The notes beneath the pieces are model-generated. The model had not been told where the DNA came from. It worked only from the letters and a program-made list of their open reading frames with translations, and searched no databases. Positions 36,638-45,378 of a stretch of DNA of 64,000 nucleotides are shown piece by piece. The first letter of the stretch is position 1. Each line of letters begins with the position of its first letter. The stretch covers positions 7,865,001-7,929,000 of the forward strand of contig NZ_CP088156.1 of the NCBI RefSeq assembly GCF_021088345.1, read 5' to 3'. This DNA is from Bradyrhizobium ontarionense (GTDB lineage: Bacteria > Pseudomonadota > Alphaproteobacteria > Rhizobiales > Xanthobacteraceae). The position numbers were made by a program, and so were the translations under genes.

Positions 36638-36670
36638 GCCCGCGGCTGATCGCCCCGCGGGCATTGTTTT
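36638..36670 (+). terminator. GC hairpin, terminator-like
   Basis: GCCCGCGG and CCGCGGGC form a perfect 8-base stem with a 9-base loop, then ATTGTTTT. Weaker T-run than the first hairpin. Confidence 0.5.
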
Positions 36671-36934
36671 ACGTCATGCAGTCTGTTGCCGAGCGCGCTA
36701 GCGCGGGCTCTTCGATCATCGGACGTCATCGTCTCGCAGCGCGTGCCCAAGGACGCAATCGCGCTCACGACAATCTGGATATTGGCCGGCCCGCGCGAAC
36801 GGGTCGGACCGCGGACGTGGCGACCGTCGCCACGCCCGCCGCGGCCCCTCGATGTGAGGGATAGGGTTCGCGCCCGAAACGATCGCGTTGGCCGCGATCT
36901 GCCGCGCATTTTTTTAATTTCTCATCAGGAGAAG

Positions 36935-37009
36935 ATGATGACCGCCTATCTGATCTCGCTTGCCTTGCTCGGTCTCGTGATCGTCGCTGCCGCCGATGCG
37001 CTGGCGTGA
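36935..37009 (+). CDS. tiny membrane peptide, 24 residues
   Basis: Starts ATGATG after CAGGAGAAG, a good ribosome site. The product is almost wholly hydrophobic (MMTAYLISLALLGLVIVAA), like a single-pass micropeptide. Evidence is the ribosome site and the composition only. Confidence 0.4.
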   Translation: MMTAYLISLALLGLVIVAAADALA

Positions 37010-37051
37010 TCGCGCCACTTGACCTCACAGTCAATCATTCCGGAAGCCGCC

Positions 37052-37219
37052 ATGTCGAAATCGATCACTGAGCTGCGGGCGGATTTCCAGCATCTGCGGC
37101 GATGGCGAAAAAGCGTCGAGCAAGCTCAGAGCTACACCTTCAAGGCGGTCATCACCGTCATTGCCACCGGTCTCGTCGGCGCGATCTGGCTTGGCATCAA
37201 AGTCGTACTCGGGAGGTGA
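37052..37219 (+). CDS. small single-pass membrane protein, hypothetical
   Basis: 55 residues. A polar N-terminal helix (ITELRADFQHLRRWRKSVEQ) leads into a hydrophobic segment, FKAVITVIATGLVGAIWLGI. Followed five bases later by the GNAT gene, so probably co-transcribed. Confidence 0.52.
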   Translation: MSKSITELRADFQHLRRWRKSVEQAQSYTFKAVITVIATGLVGAIWLGIKVVLGR

Positions 37220-37223
37220 TCCC

Positions 37224-37685
37224 GTGGCAAACCGGATCATGCGGCGGGAACATCGCTTTCGCATAAGGGAGGTGGACGCATGCGAGCCCGACGTGCTCGA
37301 CACGCTGAAGGAGCTTCACACGCAGACATTTCTCGATCGCGCGCCTTTTCCTGATTTTGAAGCCGGCCATTGGTGGATCGCGACCGAGCTGGGACAGCCG
37401 GTCGCATTCGCCGGGATGGTCGCGTCGACCATGGCCACTGGTACAGGCTATCTCTCCAGGGTCGGTGTTCTGAGGGAGCACTGCGGACACGGTCTTCAGC
37501 GACGGTTTATGCGCGCGGTCGAGCAGCGCGGGCGCCGGTCCGGATTGTATTGCATCGTTTCGGATACGACCGGCAATGTCGTCTCTGCAAACAACTTCAT
37601 CCGCTGCGGATATGTCTTGTTCCAACCACGCCGACCGTGGGCTTGGGCAAGCTCCCTCTATTGGCGCAAGATGATTCGTTGCTGA
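37224..37685 (+). CDS. GNAT-family acetyltransferase
   Basis: 153 residues. Acetyl-CoA motif YLSRVGVLREHCGHGLQRRF near residue 80, then GLYCIVSDTTGNVVSANNFIRCGY, typical of GNAT motifs A and B. The GTG at 37224 follows GGGAGGTGATCCC, a very strong ribosome site. The substrate is unknown. A terminator lies about 55 bases after the stop. Confidence 0.8.
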   Translation: MANRIMRREHRFRIREVDACEPDVLDTLKELHTQTFLDRAPFPDFEAGHWWIATELGQPVAFAGMVASTMATGTGYLSRVGVLREHCGHGLQRRFMRAVEQRGRRSGLYCIVSDTTGNVVSANNFIRCGYVLFQPRRPWAWASSLYWRKMIRC

Positions 37686-37741
37686 TTTCGGCGACCCGAC
37701 ATCGCGCATGTGGTATGCGGTTGCGATGCAACAGAACAAGT

Positions 37742-37772
37742 GCCCGACGGCATCGGCCGTCGGGCTTTTTTT
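37742..37772 (+). terminator. rho-independent terminator
   Basis: GCCCGACGG and CCGTCGGGC form a 9-base stem with a 6-base loop, followed by seven Ts. It lies just after the GNAT gene and before the CoA-transferase gene. Confidence 0.8.
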
Positions 37773-37883
37773 GTAGCCGCGGTTGAGCTAACCAGGAGGT
37801 CAGCCGAGGCTGGCGGCAAGGCCGGCCGAAGTCACGGCGAAAGATCGCTTGAGACGATTGACGCGAGGGAAGGAACCTTCGGC

Positions 37884-39146
37884 ATGGCTGTAGACCTGCC
37901 AGATCGTGCGTCGCGGCCGCACGACGCGCCCGCGGCGCTGGCGGGATTGGTGGTGATCGACTTCACGCGCGTAGTCGCAGGACCTGCGTGTACGCAGACG
38001 CTGGGCGACTTCGGCGCCGAGGTCATCAAGATCGAACAGCCGGTGACGGGGGATGATACCCGTGCGTATGAGCATGCAGAACGCGCCGGCGAAAGTGCTG
38101 CTTTCCTCAGCTTGAATCGCAATAAGCGCGGAATGGTGTTGGATCTCACGGTTCCGCAAGCCCAGGACATCGCGCGTGCGCTGATCGCCAAGGCCGATGT
38201 GGTCGTGGAGAACTTTTCGTCCGCCGTCATGGAGAAGTTTGGGCTGGACTATTACTCGGTATCGAAGTCCAATCCGGGACTGATCTATTGCTCCATCTCG
38301 GCCTATGGCCGGACAGGTCCTTTCGCGTGGCGATCCGGCTTCGACCCGATTACGCAGGCCGAAAGCGGTTTCATGTCGCTCAATGGTTTTGCCGACGGTC
38401 CACCGGTGCGGACTGGTCCGCCAATCGTGGACCTGGCAACCGGTATGTCGGCCTGCAATGCCATTCTGCTGGCTCTCGCGGCCCGTCAGCGGTTCGGCCG
38501 CGGGCAGCACGTCGAGGTCGCTCTCTTTGACGTCGCTTTGGCGATGACGACCTTCTTTGGAACGGCCTACCTGATGAATGGGGTCAATCCGACGCGAACG
38601 GGCAATTCGCCGAACGAGTCGCCGACGGTGGGCGTCTACGAAGCGTCCGACGGTCCGCTTTATGTGGCCTGCGCGAATGATCGTCTTTACCGCCGGCTGG
38701 TCACAGAGGTTCTTGATCGGCCGGATCTCTTGAGCGATCCTCGCTTAGCTACGCGCAAGGCAAGATGGTCCAACCGGGCCACGTTGCGCAGCATCATTGC
38801 CGACATCATTGCGACTGATCGGGTAGAGGCCTGGATTTCCCGGATGAACCGAGCCGGCGTCCCGGTTGGTCGCGTGCGAACCGTCGAGCAGGCCTTCAAC
38901 GCACCCGAGGTCCGTGCGCGAGGACGAATCTGTCGCATTCCGCATGCGGCGGCCGGCTGGATACCGAACATCGAGACGGCGATAACGATGCAGACGACGC
39001 CGGCTGTCGAGCCCAAGGCTGCGCCGCGTCTCGGCGAGCACACGATCGCGGTTCTGCGCGAGAAGTTGGGCTACGATGAAAAAGACATCGACGCGCTGCG
39101 CGTGGCGGGCGTCTTTGGAGGCGACGAGCCGCTCGAAAAGATCTAG
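37884..39146 (+). CDS. CaiB/BaiF-type (family III) CoA transferase
   Basis: 420 residues. N-terminal LAGLVVIDFTRVVAGPACTQTLGDFGA and GAEVIKIEQP are the CoA-transferase III hallmarks. The catalytic aspartate is probably Asp154 in SGFDPITQAESG, and the GRGQHVEVALFDVALA segment follows. It moves CoA between organic acids. ATG at 37884 follows GGGAAGGAACC. The acids involved cannot be told. Confidence 0.9.
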   Translation: MAVDLPDRASRPHDAPAALAGLVVIDFTRVVAGPACTQTLGDFGAEVIKIEQPVTGDDTRAYEHAERAGESAAFLSLNRNKRGMVLDLTVPQAQDIARALIAKADVVVENFSSAVMEKFGLDYYSVSKSNPGLIYCSISAYGRTGPFAWRSGFDPITQAESGFMSLNGFADGPPVRTGPPIVDLATGMSACNAILLALAARQRFGRGQHVEVALFDVALAMTTFFGTAYLMNGVNPTRTGNSPNESPTVGVYEASDGPLYVACANDRLYRRLVTEVLDRPDLLSDPRLATRKARWSNRATLRSIIADIIATDRVEAWISRMNRAGVPVGRVRTVEQAFNAPEVRARGRICRIPHAAAGWIPNIETAITMQTTPAVEPKAAPRLGEHTIAVLREKLGYDEKDIDALRVAGVFGGDEPLEKI

Positions 39147-39368
39147 TGGCCCAACCTAGTGGCCCGACTCCGACATTCGCATCAGTCGCCGAAAGCTCGC
39201 TTACAAATGCCAGATCCGTCACGCTCGTAACGCAACTGTGACCCGGTCACCAGCATCCCCTCGCTGCAAATATTCGTAGCGAGCAGGTCGGCAGGTATTC
39301 GTGCGTTGCGCGCCAGAGGAATCCGATCTCCTGAACGGCGGCCTGTCCCCGTTCAGCCCGCTCTTAAA

Positions 39369-40097
39369 TCAGCTGGCCTTTGCCATATCATCGTCTTCAG
39401 GGGAGTTCAGATACATGCCGGACATGGTGTCCACCCAGCACAAATGATCATGAACCTTCTTGACCCCGTCCACGTTTTCGGCGGCGACAACCGTCGCCTG
39501 CCGCGACCGTTCTTCGGTGATGACGCCGCTCAGATGAACGATGCCATCCTTGACGATGACCGACAGTCCGAACGGGCACCAGTCGTTCTTCTCGAGGGTG
39601 TCGATGACGCGGTTGCGGATGTGATCATCGTCGGCGGTCGGATCCGGCACCTGGCGCGCCAGCGTTGCAACGGCCTGCAGCAGGTTCGCCCGTGATACGA
39701 TGCCGACCACTTGGTCTCCCGTGACCACCGGCAAGCGCTTGACGTGGTTCTTTTCCATCAGTTCCACGATCTCGGCCAGCGCCGCGTCCTCGGTGATCGT
39801 CAGCGGAGACTTGGTCATCACCTCGGCCACTTTGCGTCCATGCTCGTGAACGAAGTCGGAGGCGGACTTGCCCGGTCCAAGGATGAAGCGCAGCCAGCGG
39901 CCGCGCTTGCGCCCGGTGCCGATTTCGGAGCGGCGGATGAAGTCGCCTTCGGAGACGACGCCGACGAGCTTGCCGGCGGAATCGACGACGGGAAGGCCGC
40001 TGACATGACGCTGAAGCATGAGGTTGGCAGCTTCCACGATCGATGTCTCGGGTGTGACGGTAATGACGGGACGGGTCATGATCTGATGGGCGCGCAT
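39369..40097 (-). CDS. CBS-pair and BON-domain protein
   Basis: 242 residues: CBS 1 (about residues 5-60, ARQ-type start MRAHQIMTRPVITVTPETSI), CBS 2 (about 85-145, VAEVMTKSPLTITEDA and NHVKRLPVVTGDQVVGIVSRANL), then a BON-like domain (about 160-225) and a short tail. CBS pairs bind adenosyl ligands; BON domains occur in membrane-associated proteins. Starts after GCGGAGTTCGCC. An FNR-type box lies 55-68 bases upstream. Confidence 0.88.
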   Translation of the reverse strand: MRAHQIMTRPVITVTPETSIVEAANLMLQRHVSGLPVVDSAGKLVGVVSEGDFIRRSEIGTGRKRGRWLRFILGPGKSASDFVHEHGRKVAEVMTKSPLTITEDAALAEIVELMEKNHVKRLPVVTGDQVVGIVSRANLLQAVATLARQVPDPTADDDHIRNRVIDTLEKNDWCPFGLSVIVKDGIVHLSGVITEERSRQATVVAAENVDGVKKVHDHLCWVDTMSGMYLNSPEDDDMAKAS

Positions 40098-40151
40098 GGC
40101 GAACTCCGCTATCGAGGTTGGCAAATCCTAACCGGCGGGCGTGGCTGGAGG

Positions 40152-40165
40152 TTGACCCAGGTCAA
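40152..40165. promoter_or_regulatory. FNR/FixK-type box TTGACCCAGGTCAA
   Basis: Symmetrical TTGAC-N4-GTCAA, placed so a start site about 41 bases further left would lie 20 bases before the CBS-BON ATG. Confidence 0.6.
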
Positions 40166-40183
40166 ACGGGCGCCGATGCATCA

Positions 40184-40197
40184 TTGATGCAGCTCAA
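40184..40197. promoter_or_regulatory. FNR/FixK-type box TTGATGCAGCTCAA
   Basis: Second box in this divergent gap. Its centre sits about 65 bases before the phasin-like ATG at 40256, as expected for activation of the rightward phasin-phaC genes. Confidence 0.58.
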
Positions 40198-40255
40198 GGA
40201 CGAGGCGTGGACGCTGAGCTAGGGAATATCAGATCCAGCAGGAGGGGAGGTACCC

Positions 40256-40618
40256 ATGTCCGAGCTCTCCGGGGCGAATGCCGTCGCCGAAGAAACGGCC
40301 AAGATATCCGAGCGTGTCGCGTTGTCCAACAAGCATGCCGTCGAGCTGCTGGTCGGCTCTCAGCAGATCGTGTTGGAGGAACTGCTCTTTGCGAGCAACG
40401 AGATGCTCGATCGTGCACGAACGGAAACGCATCTGTTCGCCGAATTCGTCTCGAAGCTGGCCGCCGTCCACTCGGTCAAGGGCGTCCAGGTCATGGTCGA
40501 GGAATGTGGACGGCATCAGCTCGACTTTGTCAGGCGGGATTGCGACCGGCTGTTCAAGCATGGGCAGCGCCTGATCGATGCCAGTGTGAATCTCGTGGGG
40601 CAGCGGTGGCGAAACTGA
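40256..40618 (+). CDS. phasin-like helical protein
   Basis: 120 residues, fully helical by pattern (ALSNKHAVELLVGSQQIVLEELLFASNEMLDRARTE split over several turns). Phasin-like size and lack of hydrophobic helices, and it lies directly before phaC. The ATG follows AGGAGGGGAGGTACCC. Phasin assignment rests mainly on context. Confidence 0.65.
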   Translation: MSELSGANAVAEETAKISERVALSNKHAVELLVGSQQIVLEELLFASNEMLDRARTETHLFAEFVSKLAAVHSVKGVQVMVEECGRHQLDFVRRDCDRLFKHGQRLIDASVNLVGQRWRN

Positions 40619-40686
40619 GAAGTACGGGTGCCTCGAGCAAGGCCGAACGCAGGTGTGCGCGTCGCGGCGAAGCGGGACAGCCGGGA

Positions 40687-42513
40687 ATGAACCCGATGGT
40701 TTCGGCAGTGACCGAGGCATTAGCATCGTCGATCATGCCGGCCGCTTCACAGGAGAAGCCGGCCATACGCGAAGTCGATGACGGCTCCGATGCGTTCCGA
40801 CCCGACGATCACGAGCTCGACAAGGCGTTCAGTGCCATGCTGGCGCGCATGACCGGGGGAATTTCGCCAGCGGCGCTGTCGATGGCGTATCTGGATTGGG
40901 CATGCCATCTTGCGGCTGCGCCGCAGCGTCAGATAGAGATCGCGCACAATGCATGGCATGCGATGCGGCTGGTCGCCGAGCGGTCGTTGCATTTTTCTGA
41001 TCCGAGGCGCGGCGCGTGGGACCTGATCAAACCTCAGGCCGCCGACCACCGTTTTTCCAAGCCGCAATGGGCGACTCAGCCGTTCAATCTGTTTGCGCAG
41101 GCGTTCCTGCTGGGGGAGGAGTGGTGGCACAACGCTACGACCGGAATCCGCGGGGTCGACCCGGCCAATGAGGCCGTGGTCGATTTCTCGATTCGTCAGC
41201 TGCTCGATATGTTCGCGCCGTCGAACTTCGCTGCGACCAACCCGGAGGTCCTGGAAAGGACCTTTCAGAGCGGTGGTGAGAATCTCGCTTTCGGCTGGCA
41301 GAACTGGCTTGCCGATCTGATGCAGGTGCTGCGGCCCGGGACGCCATCGAGTGGTGACGCCAAATTCGTGGTCGGCGAAACGGTGGCGACGGCACCGGGC
41401 CGGATCGTGTTTCGCAACCGGCTGATCGAGCTCATCCAGTATGCTCCGACGACCGAGAAGGTGCGGCCCGAACCGCTCCTGATCGTGCCGGCGTGGATCA
41501 TGAAGTACTACATCCTGGACCTGTCGCCACACAATTCGCTGGTGCGGTATCTGACCGACCAGGGCTTCACGGTTTTCATGATCTCGTGGCGAAACCCCGG
41601 GGCGGAGGATCGCGACCTCGCTTTTGACGATTACCGCTCGCTTGGGGTGATGACCGCGCTGGACACGATCGGAAAAATCGTTCCGGACCGGCCGATCCAC
41701 GCGGCCGGCTATTGTCTCGGAGGCACGCTGCTTTCGATCACGGCGGCGGCCATGGCGCGCGACGGTGACGAGCGGCTCAAGACTATCACGCTGTTTGCGG
41801 CCCAGACGGACTTCACCGAGGCCGGCGAGCTGACGCTCTTCATCAACGAAAGCCAGGTCGCGTTCCTCGAAGACATGATGTGGGAGCGCGGATATCTCGA
41901 CACGACGCAGATGGCCGGAGCGTTTCAGCTGCTGCGATCCAATGATCTGATCTGGTCACGGGTCTCGCGCGACTATCTGCTCGGCGAACGCGCGCACGCC
42001 AGCGATCTGATGGCGTGGAACGCAGACGCGACGCGGCTGCCGTACCGCATGCATTCGGAATATCTGCGCAAGCTGTTCCTGAACAATGATCTCGCCGAGG
42101 GACGCTACCGGGTCGACGGCAAGCCGATCGTCTTGTCGGATATCCACACGCCGATGTTCGTCGTCGGGACCTTGCGCGATCATGTCGCGCCGTGGAAATC
42201 GACCTACAAGGTCCACTACGAGGTCGATGCCGATGTCACTTTCGTGCTTGCGAGTGGCGGGCACAATGCCGGCATCGTGGCCCCACCGGGTGAACAGGGG
42301 CATTCGCATCAGGTCCGCACCAAAGGCGCGGATGCGCCTTATCTCGGGCCCGATGAGTGGCAGCAGGTGTCGCCGCGCGTCGAGGGATCGTGGTGGCCAG
42401 CCTGGATCGGTTGGCTCGAGCGGCAGTCGGGAACGCCTGTCGACCCGCCGCAGCTTGGGATCGGAAATGCGGATGATCTCGGGAATGCTCCAGGAGACTA
42501 CGTTCATACGTGA
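40687..42513 (+). CDS. phaC: class I polyhydroxyalkanoate synthase
   Basis: 608 residues. The lipase-like box is GYCLGG with the nucleophile Cys343. The aspartate is Asp498 in TLRDHVAPW and the histidine His526 in ASGGHNAG. Substrates are hydroxyacyl-CoAs, and the polymer is laid down in cytosolic granules. Family landmarks include WIMKYYILDLSPHNSLVRYL and the long N-terminal region. Follows the phasin-like gene by 68 bases, under the FNR-type box upstream. Confidence 0.95.
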   Translation: MNPMVSAVTEALASSIMPAASQEKPAIREVDDGSDAFRPDDHELDKAFSAMLARMTGGISPAALSMAYLDWACHLAAAPQRQIEIAHNAWHAMRLVAERSLHFSDPRRGAWDLIKPQAADHRFSKPQWATQPFNLFAQAFLLGEEWWHNATTGIRGVDPANEAVVDFSIRQLLDMFAPSNFAATNPEVLERTFQSGGENLAFGWQNWLADLMQVLRPGTPSSGDAKFVVGETVATAPGRIVFRNRLIELIQYAPTTEKVRPEPLLIVPAWIMKYYILDLSPHNSLVRYLTDQGFTVFMISWRNPGAEDRDLAFDDYRSLGVMTALDTIGKIVPDRPIHAAGYCLGGTLLSITAAAMARDGDERLKTITLFAAQTDFTEAGELTLFINESQVAFLEDMMWERGYLDTTQMAGAFQLLRSNDLIWSRVSRDYLLGERAHASDLMAWNADATRLPYRMHSEYLRKLFLNNDLAEGRYRVDGKPIVLSDIHTPMFVVGTLRDHVAPWKSTYKVHYEVDADVTFVLASGGHNAGIVAPPGEQGHSHQVRTKGADAPYLGPDEWQQVSPRVEGSWWPAWIGWLERQSGTPVDPPQLGIGNADDLGNAPGDYVHT

Positions 42514-42521
42514 CGTCAGGT

Positions 42522-42561
42522 TGAAGTGCGTCGTCGCTTCAGGTGAAGTGCGTCGTCGCTT
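42522..42561 (+). repeat. 18-base tandem repeat after phaC
   Basis: TGAAGTGCGTCGTCGCTT occurs at 42522-42539 and again at 42544-42561. It lies between convergent phaC and the kinase gene; no poly-T terminator is seen. Confidence 0.6.
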
Positions 42562-42585
42562 GATGACGCGCACCCTTGATCGAGA

Positions 42586-44115
42586 TCAGGGGCTCGTCGG
42601 CAGCAACGACAAGCTTCGGGCCAAGGTTGTTTCCGGCGTTCCGGATGCATCAACCTGCGTCCACGTCAGCGGGCCGATCTCGTAGTCCTCCTGCCGAAGG
42701 GCGACGCTCTCCGTTGCATCGGAAGCGTCGTTCGACCGATCGCGAACGCGGGCTTGCCGGATGCGCAGGTCTGCCACGAGAAAAAGCCCGACGAGAGGGA
42801 TCTTCAAACGCTTTGCCAAGTCATCGATCGCAGCGCGTTCATCGTCACGCGAAAAGACGGCGTCGACGATCACCGTGAAACCCTGAGCAAGCACGCGCTC
42901 CGCCTGTTTGGCGAGTTCCTGGTAGACCTGTAAGCTGGAGTCGGGCGTATAGGCCGCGGCGGGGAGCCGCTCGGTTTCTTGGACGCCGAACAGATGCTTG
43001 CGCAGCACATCGCTTCGCAGCACGACCGCGCCGGGTGGAGGGCCCAGGAGCGGAGCGAGCGCGCGGGCAAGCGCGGATTTTCCCGTCCCGGACAGGCCGC
43101 CGACTGCGATCATCATCGGTGTGGCCGGCCGGATCAGGCGACGGGCGAGTTGGAAGTAGCTTTCGGCAATCTCGAGCGTGGCAGAGCGATCTCCGTCGTC
43201 GCGGTCGAGCCTTGCAAGAAAGACTTGGGCGCGGATGGCCGCCCGGATCGTCATGAACAGGGGTAACGTGGCCAATCCGCCGGTCTGGTCGTTCACCGCG
43301 GTCGAGAAATAGCGGTTCAAGAGATGGTTGGCGGCGAACGGTTGCTCGAAGTGCAGCAGATCCATCAGCGGAAAGGCGAGATCATAAAGGACGTCGATCG
43401 TGGCTATTCGCTCATCGAACTCGATGGCATCGAACAGCACGGGCTTGTCCTGGATCACAACGATGTTGGCCAGATGGAGGTCGCCGTGGCAGCGCCGGAC
43501 GTAGCCGTCACGTGCGCGCTGCTCGAGCCGCGGTCTCAGCTGCGAGAACGCCGCGTGGCACAGCGTGCGGAGTTCATTGACGTCCTCTTCCACAAATCGT
43601 TGGCTGCCTCGAAAACTCGCGGCGAATGCGTCGATCCAAGCCGGTATCGACTCGATCCATGCGCTGGTCGAGGCCCGAGGTGCGACCGCGTGAGACGCGC
43701 TGATGGAGTCCGCCAGGAGCTCCGGCAGCCCAGCGCTCAGGTGACCTCGTGCTGCAAGATGGTCGAGAGTCTGGCTGTCATCGAACCGGCGCATCTCGAC
43801 AGCATATTCGATTGGGCTGCCGGGACCGTCGATATCGAGCGATCCATCCGGCGCCTTCGTAATTGCGGCCACGCGCAGGTAGATGTCGGGGGCAAACGGT
43901 CGATTGATCTCGATCTCTTTCGTGCACGCCGCCTTCCGCAATGCCAGCGTCGAATAATCGAGAAATGGAAGACGAACGGCGCGCTTGATCTTGAGGGCAC
44001 GATCGCCGAACAGGAATACGGAAGCCGCATGCGTGTCGATGCGGCGCACGTTTGGACGACGCGTCGGGTCGCCCAGAAACGAGAAGACGAGGTCCTGATC
44101 GGATAACGTTGCCAT
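42586..44115 (-). CDS. bifunctional APH-like kinase / P-loop ATPase protein
   Basis: 509 residues. The N-terminal half (to about residue 330) has an aminoglycoside-phosphotransferase-like core with CHGDLHLANIV and FDAIEFDE. The C-terminal half has a P-loop, IAVGGLSGTGKSALARAL, and downstream VIVDAVFSRDDER, as in zeta-type kinases. The same two-domain layout is found in DosR-regulon protein Rv2004c of Mycobacterium, as far as I recall. It starts 22 bases after the alcohol dehydrogenase ends and is probably co-transcribed with it. Confidence 0.82.
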   Translation of the reverse strand: MATLSDQDLVFSFLGDPTRRPNVRRIDTHAASVFLFGDRALKIKRAVRLPFLDYSTLALRKAACTKEIEINRPFAPDIYLRVAAITKAPDGSLDIDGPGSPIEYAVEMRRFDDSQTLDHLAARGHLSAGLPELLADSISASHAVAPRASTSAWIESIPAWIDAFAASFRGSQRFVEEDVNELRTLCHAAFSQLRPRLEQRARDGYVRRCHGDLHLANIVVIQDKPVLFDAIEFDERIATIDVLYDLAFPLMDLLHFEQPFAANHLLNRYFSTAVNDQTGGLATLPLFMTIRAAIRAQVFLARLDRDDGDRSATLEIAESYFQLARRLIRPATPMMIAVGGLSGTGKSALARALAPLLGPPPGAVVLRSDVLRKHLFGVQETERLPAAAYTPDSSLQVYQELAKQAERVLAQGFTVIVDAVFSRDDERAAIDDLAKRLKIPLVGLFLVADLRIRQARVRDRSNDASDATESVALRQEDYEIGPLTWTQVDASGTPETTLARSLSLLPTSP

Positions 44116-44137
44116 GAGCTGCAGGTCCTGTGCTGCT

Positions 44138-45127
44138 CTAAACGTCAGGCACAAGAACGGCTGCGCCGAGAATGTCGCCTCGCTTCAGCCGGGCGAGGAC
44201 GTGGTTTGCGTCCGATAGAGGATAAGGGGTTGTGTGGGTGTGAATTCGGACTTCCCTGGCAATACGCAGGAAGTCGAGCCCGTCCTGCCGGGTGAGATTG
44301 GCCACCGAGACGAGGTGGCGCTCTCCCCAGAGGAGGGAATATGGGAAGCTTGGAATGTCGCTCATGTGGATGCCTGCGCAGACGACCCGGCCGCCCTTTC
44401 GGACAGCTCGTAGAGCTGCGGGGACAAGTTCGCCGGCGGGGGCATAGATGATCGCGGCATCCAGAGCGACGTCAGGTCGCTGCTCCGATCCGCCGGCCCA
44501 TGTTGCGCCAAGTTCGTGCGCGAGATCTTGCGCGGCGCGATCATGCTCCCGTGTGAACGCATAGATCTGGCGCCCTTGCCAACGGGCGACCTGGGCAACG
44601 ATGTGGCCTGCCGCGCCAAATCCGTAAATGCCGAGCCGTTGAGCATCGCCGGCCATAACCAGGGATCGCCAGCCGATCAGCCCGGCACATAGCAACGGTG
44701 CCGTGGCGATATCATCTTCCAGGCCTTCAAGTGGAAATGCATAGCGGGCATCCGCGATTGCGAGAGTTGCATAGCCGCCGTTGCGTGTGTAGCCGGTAAA
44801 GGCCGGCTCATCACAAAGATTTTCCATCCCGTGCGTGCAGAACCCGCAGTGGCCGCATGTGTGCCCCAGCCACGGAATTCCGACGCGTTCGCCGGGCCGG
44901 TGCGTCGTCACGCCGGGACCGATCAGGTCCACATGACCGACGATCTCGTGCCCGGGGATGATCGGATACCGGATGTCGGAGAGCTCGCCGTCGCACAAAT
45001 GCAGGTCGGTACGGCACACGCCGCATGCGCTGACGCGGACGCGGATCTCGCCAGGGCCGGGCTCGGGGTCCGCAAGAATTTCGGAGCTAAGGGATGCTCC
45101 AGGCTTGCGCAACACCATCGCGTGCAT
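44138..45127 (-). CDS. zinc-dependent alcohol dehydrogenase
   Basis: 329-residue medium-chain dehydrogenase. Catalytic zinc ligands are in [12 protein letters not shown] and PGHEIVGHV. The structural zinc lobe is [15 protein letters not shown], and the dinucleotide loop is [15 protein letters not shown]. It resembles AdhA-type ethanol or aldehyde/alcohol enzymes. The ATG at 45127 follows GGGAGGCTCTCCG. A perfect FNR-type box lies 60 bases upstream, which suggests fermentative use under low oxygen. Confidence 0.9.
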   Translation of the reverse strand: MHAMVLRKPGASLSSEILADPEPGPGEIRVRVSACGVCRTDLHLCDGELSDIRYPIIPGHEIVGHVDLIGPGVTTHRPGERVGIPWLGHTCGHCGFCTHGMENLCDEPAFTGYTRNGGYATLAIADARYAFPLEGLEDDIATAPLLCAGLIGWRSLVMAGDAQRLGIYGFGAAGHIVAQVARWQGRQIYAFTREHDRAAQDLAHELGATWAGGSEQRPDVALDAAIIYAPAGELVPAALRAVRKGGRVVCAGIHMSDIPSFPYSLLWGERHLVSVANLTRQDGLDFLRIAREVRIHTHTTPYPLSDANHVLARLKRGDILGAAVLVPDV

Positions 45128-45186
45128 CGGAGAGCCTCCCAAACGACGTTATGAAGCGGCATTAAGACAGTCCGGTCAGCGGCCAT

Positions 45187-45200
45187 TTGATGTCCATCAA
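45187..45200. promoter_or_regulatory. FNR/FixK-type box TTGATGTCCATCAA
   Basis: Perfect TTGAT-N4-ATCAA. It lies 60 bases before the alcohol dehydrogenase start on the minus strand and about 180 bases before the CoA ligase start on the plus strand. Confidence 0.65.
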
Positions 45201-45378
45201 GGACCGAGGCGGATATCGTATCCTACCAAAAGCGGAGGCGCCAAGCGAGGGCAGGGACGGAGCAATGTCAATCCGTCGTTATGCTGGGGTGATAAGTCGC
45301 GCTAGACCCGCGGCGAATTAGAACTAAGATCGCCGCGTAGAACTCACGGCCTTCGGCCGGCTGATGCAGGACGTTCAA

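Larger units (their letters stand above)
36343..36934. other. about 590-base intergenic region with duplicated hairpin modules
   Basis: No convincing protein gene. It holds two copies of a 20-base sequence (36415-36434 and 36571-36590), each followed by a GC-rich hairpin and a T-rich stretch (36467-36499 and 36638-36670). Confidence 0.6.

Noticed and set aside
37019..37034. TTGACCTCACAGTCAA
   Set aside because: Arms fit, but the spacer is six rather than four bases between the TTGAC and GTCAA arms, so it is not a normal FNR-type site.
42576..42589. TTGATCGAGATCAG, a near FNR box
   Set aside because: One arm mismatched and located between two convergent gene ends, where no promoter is expected.
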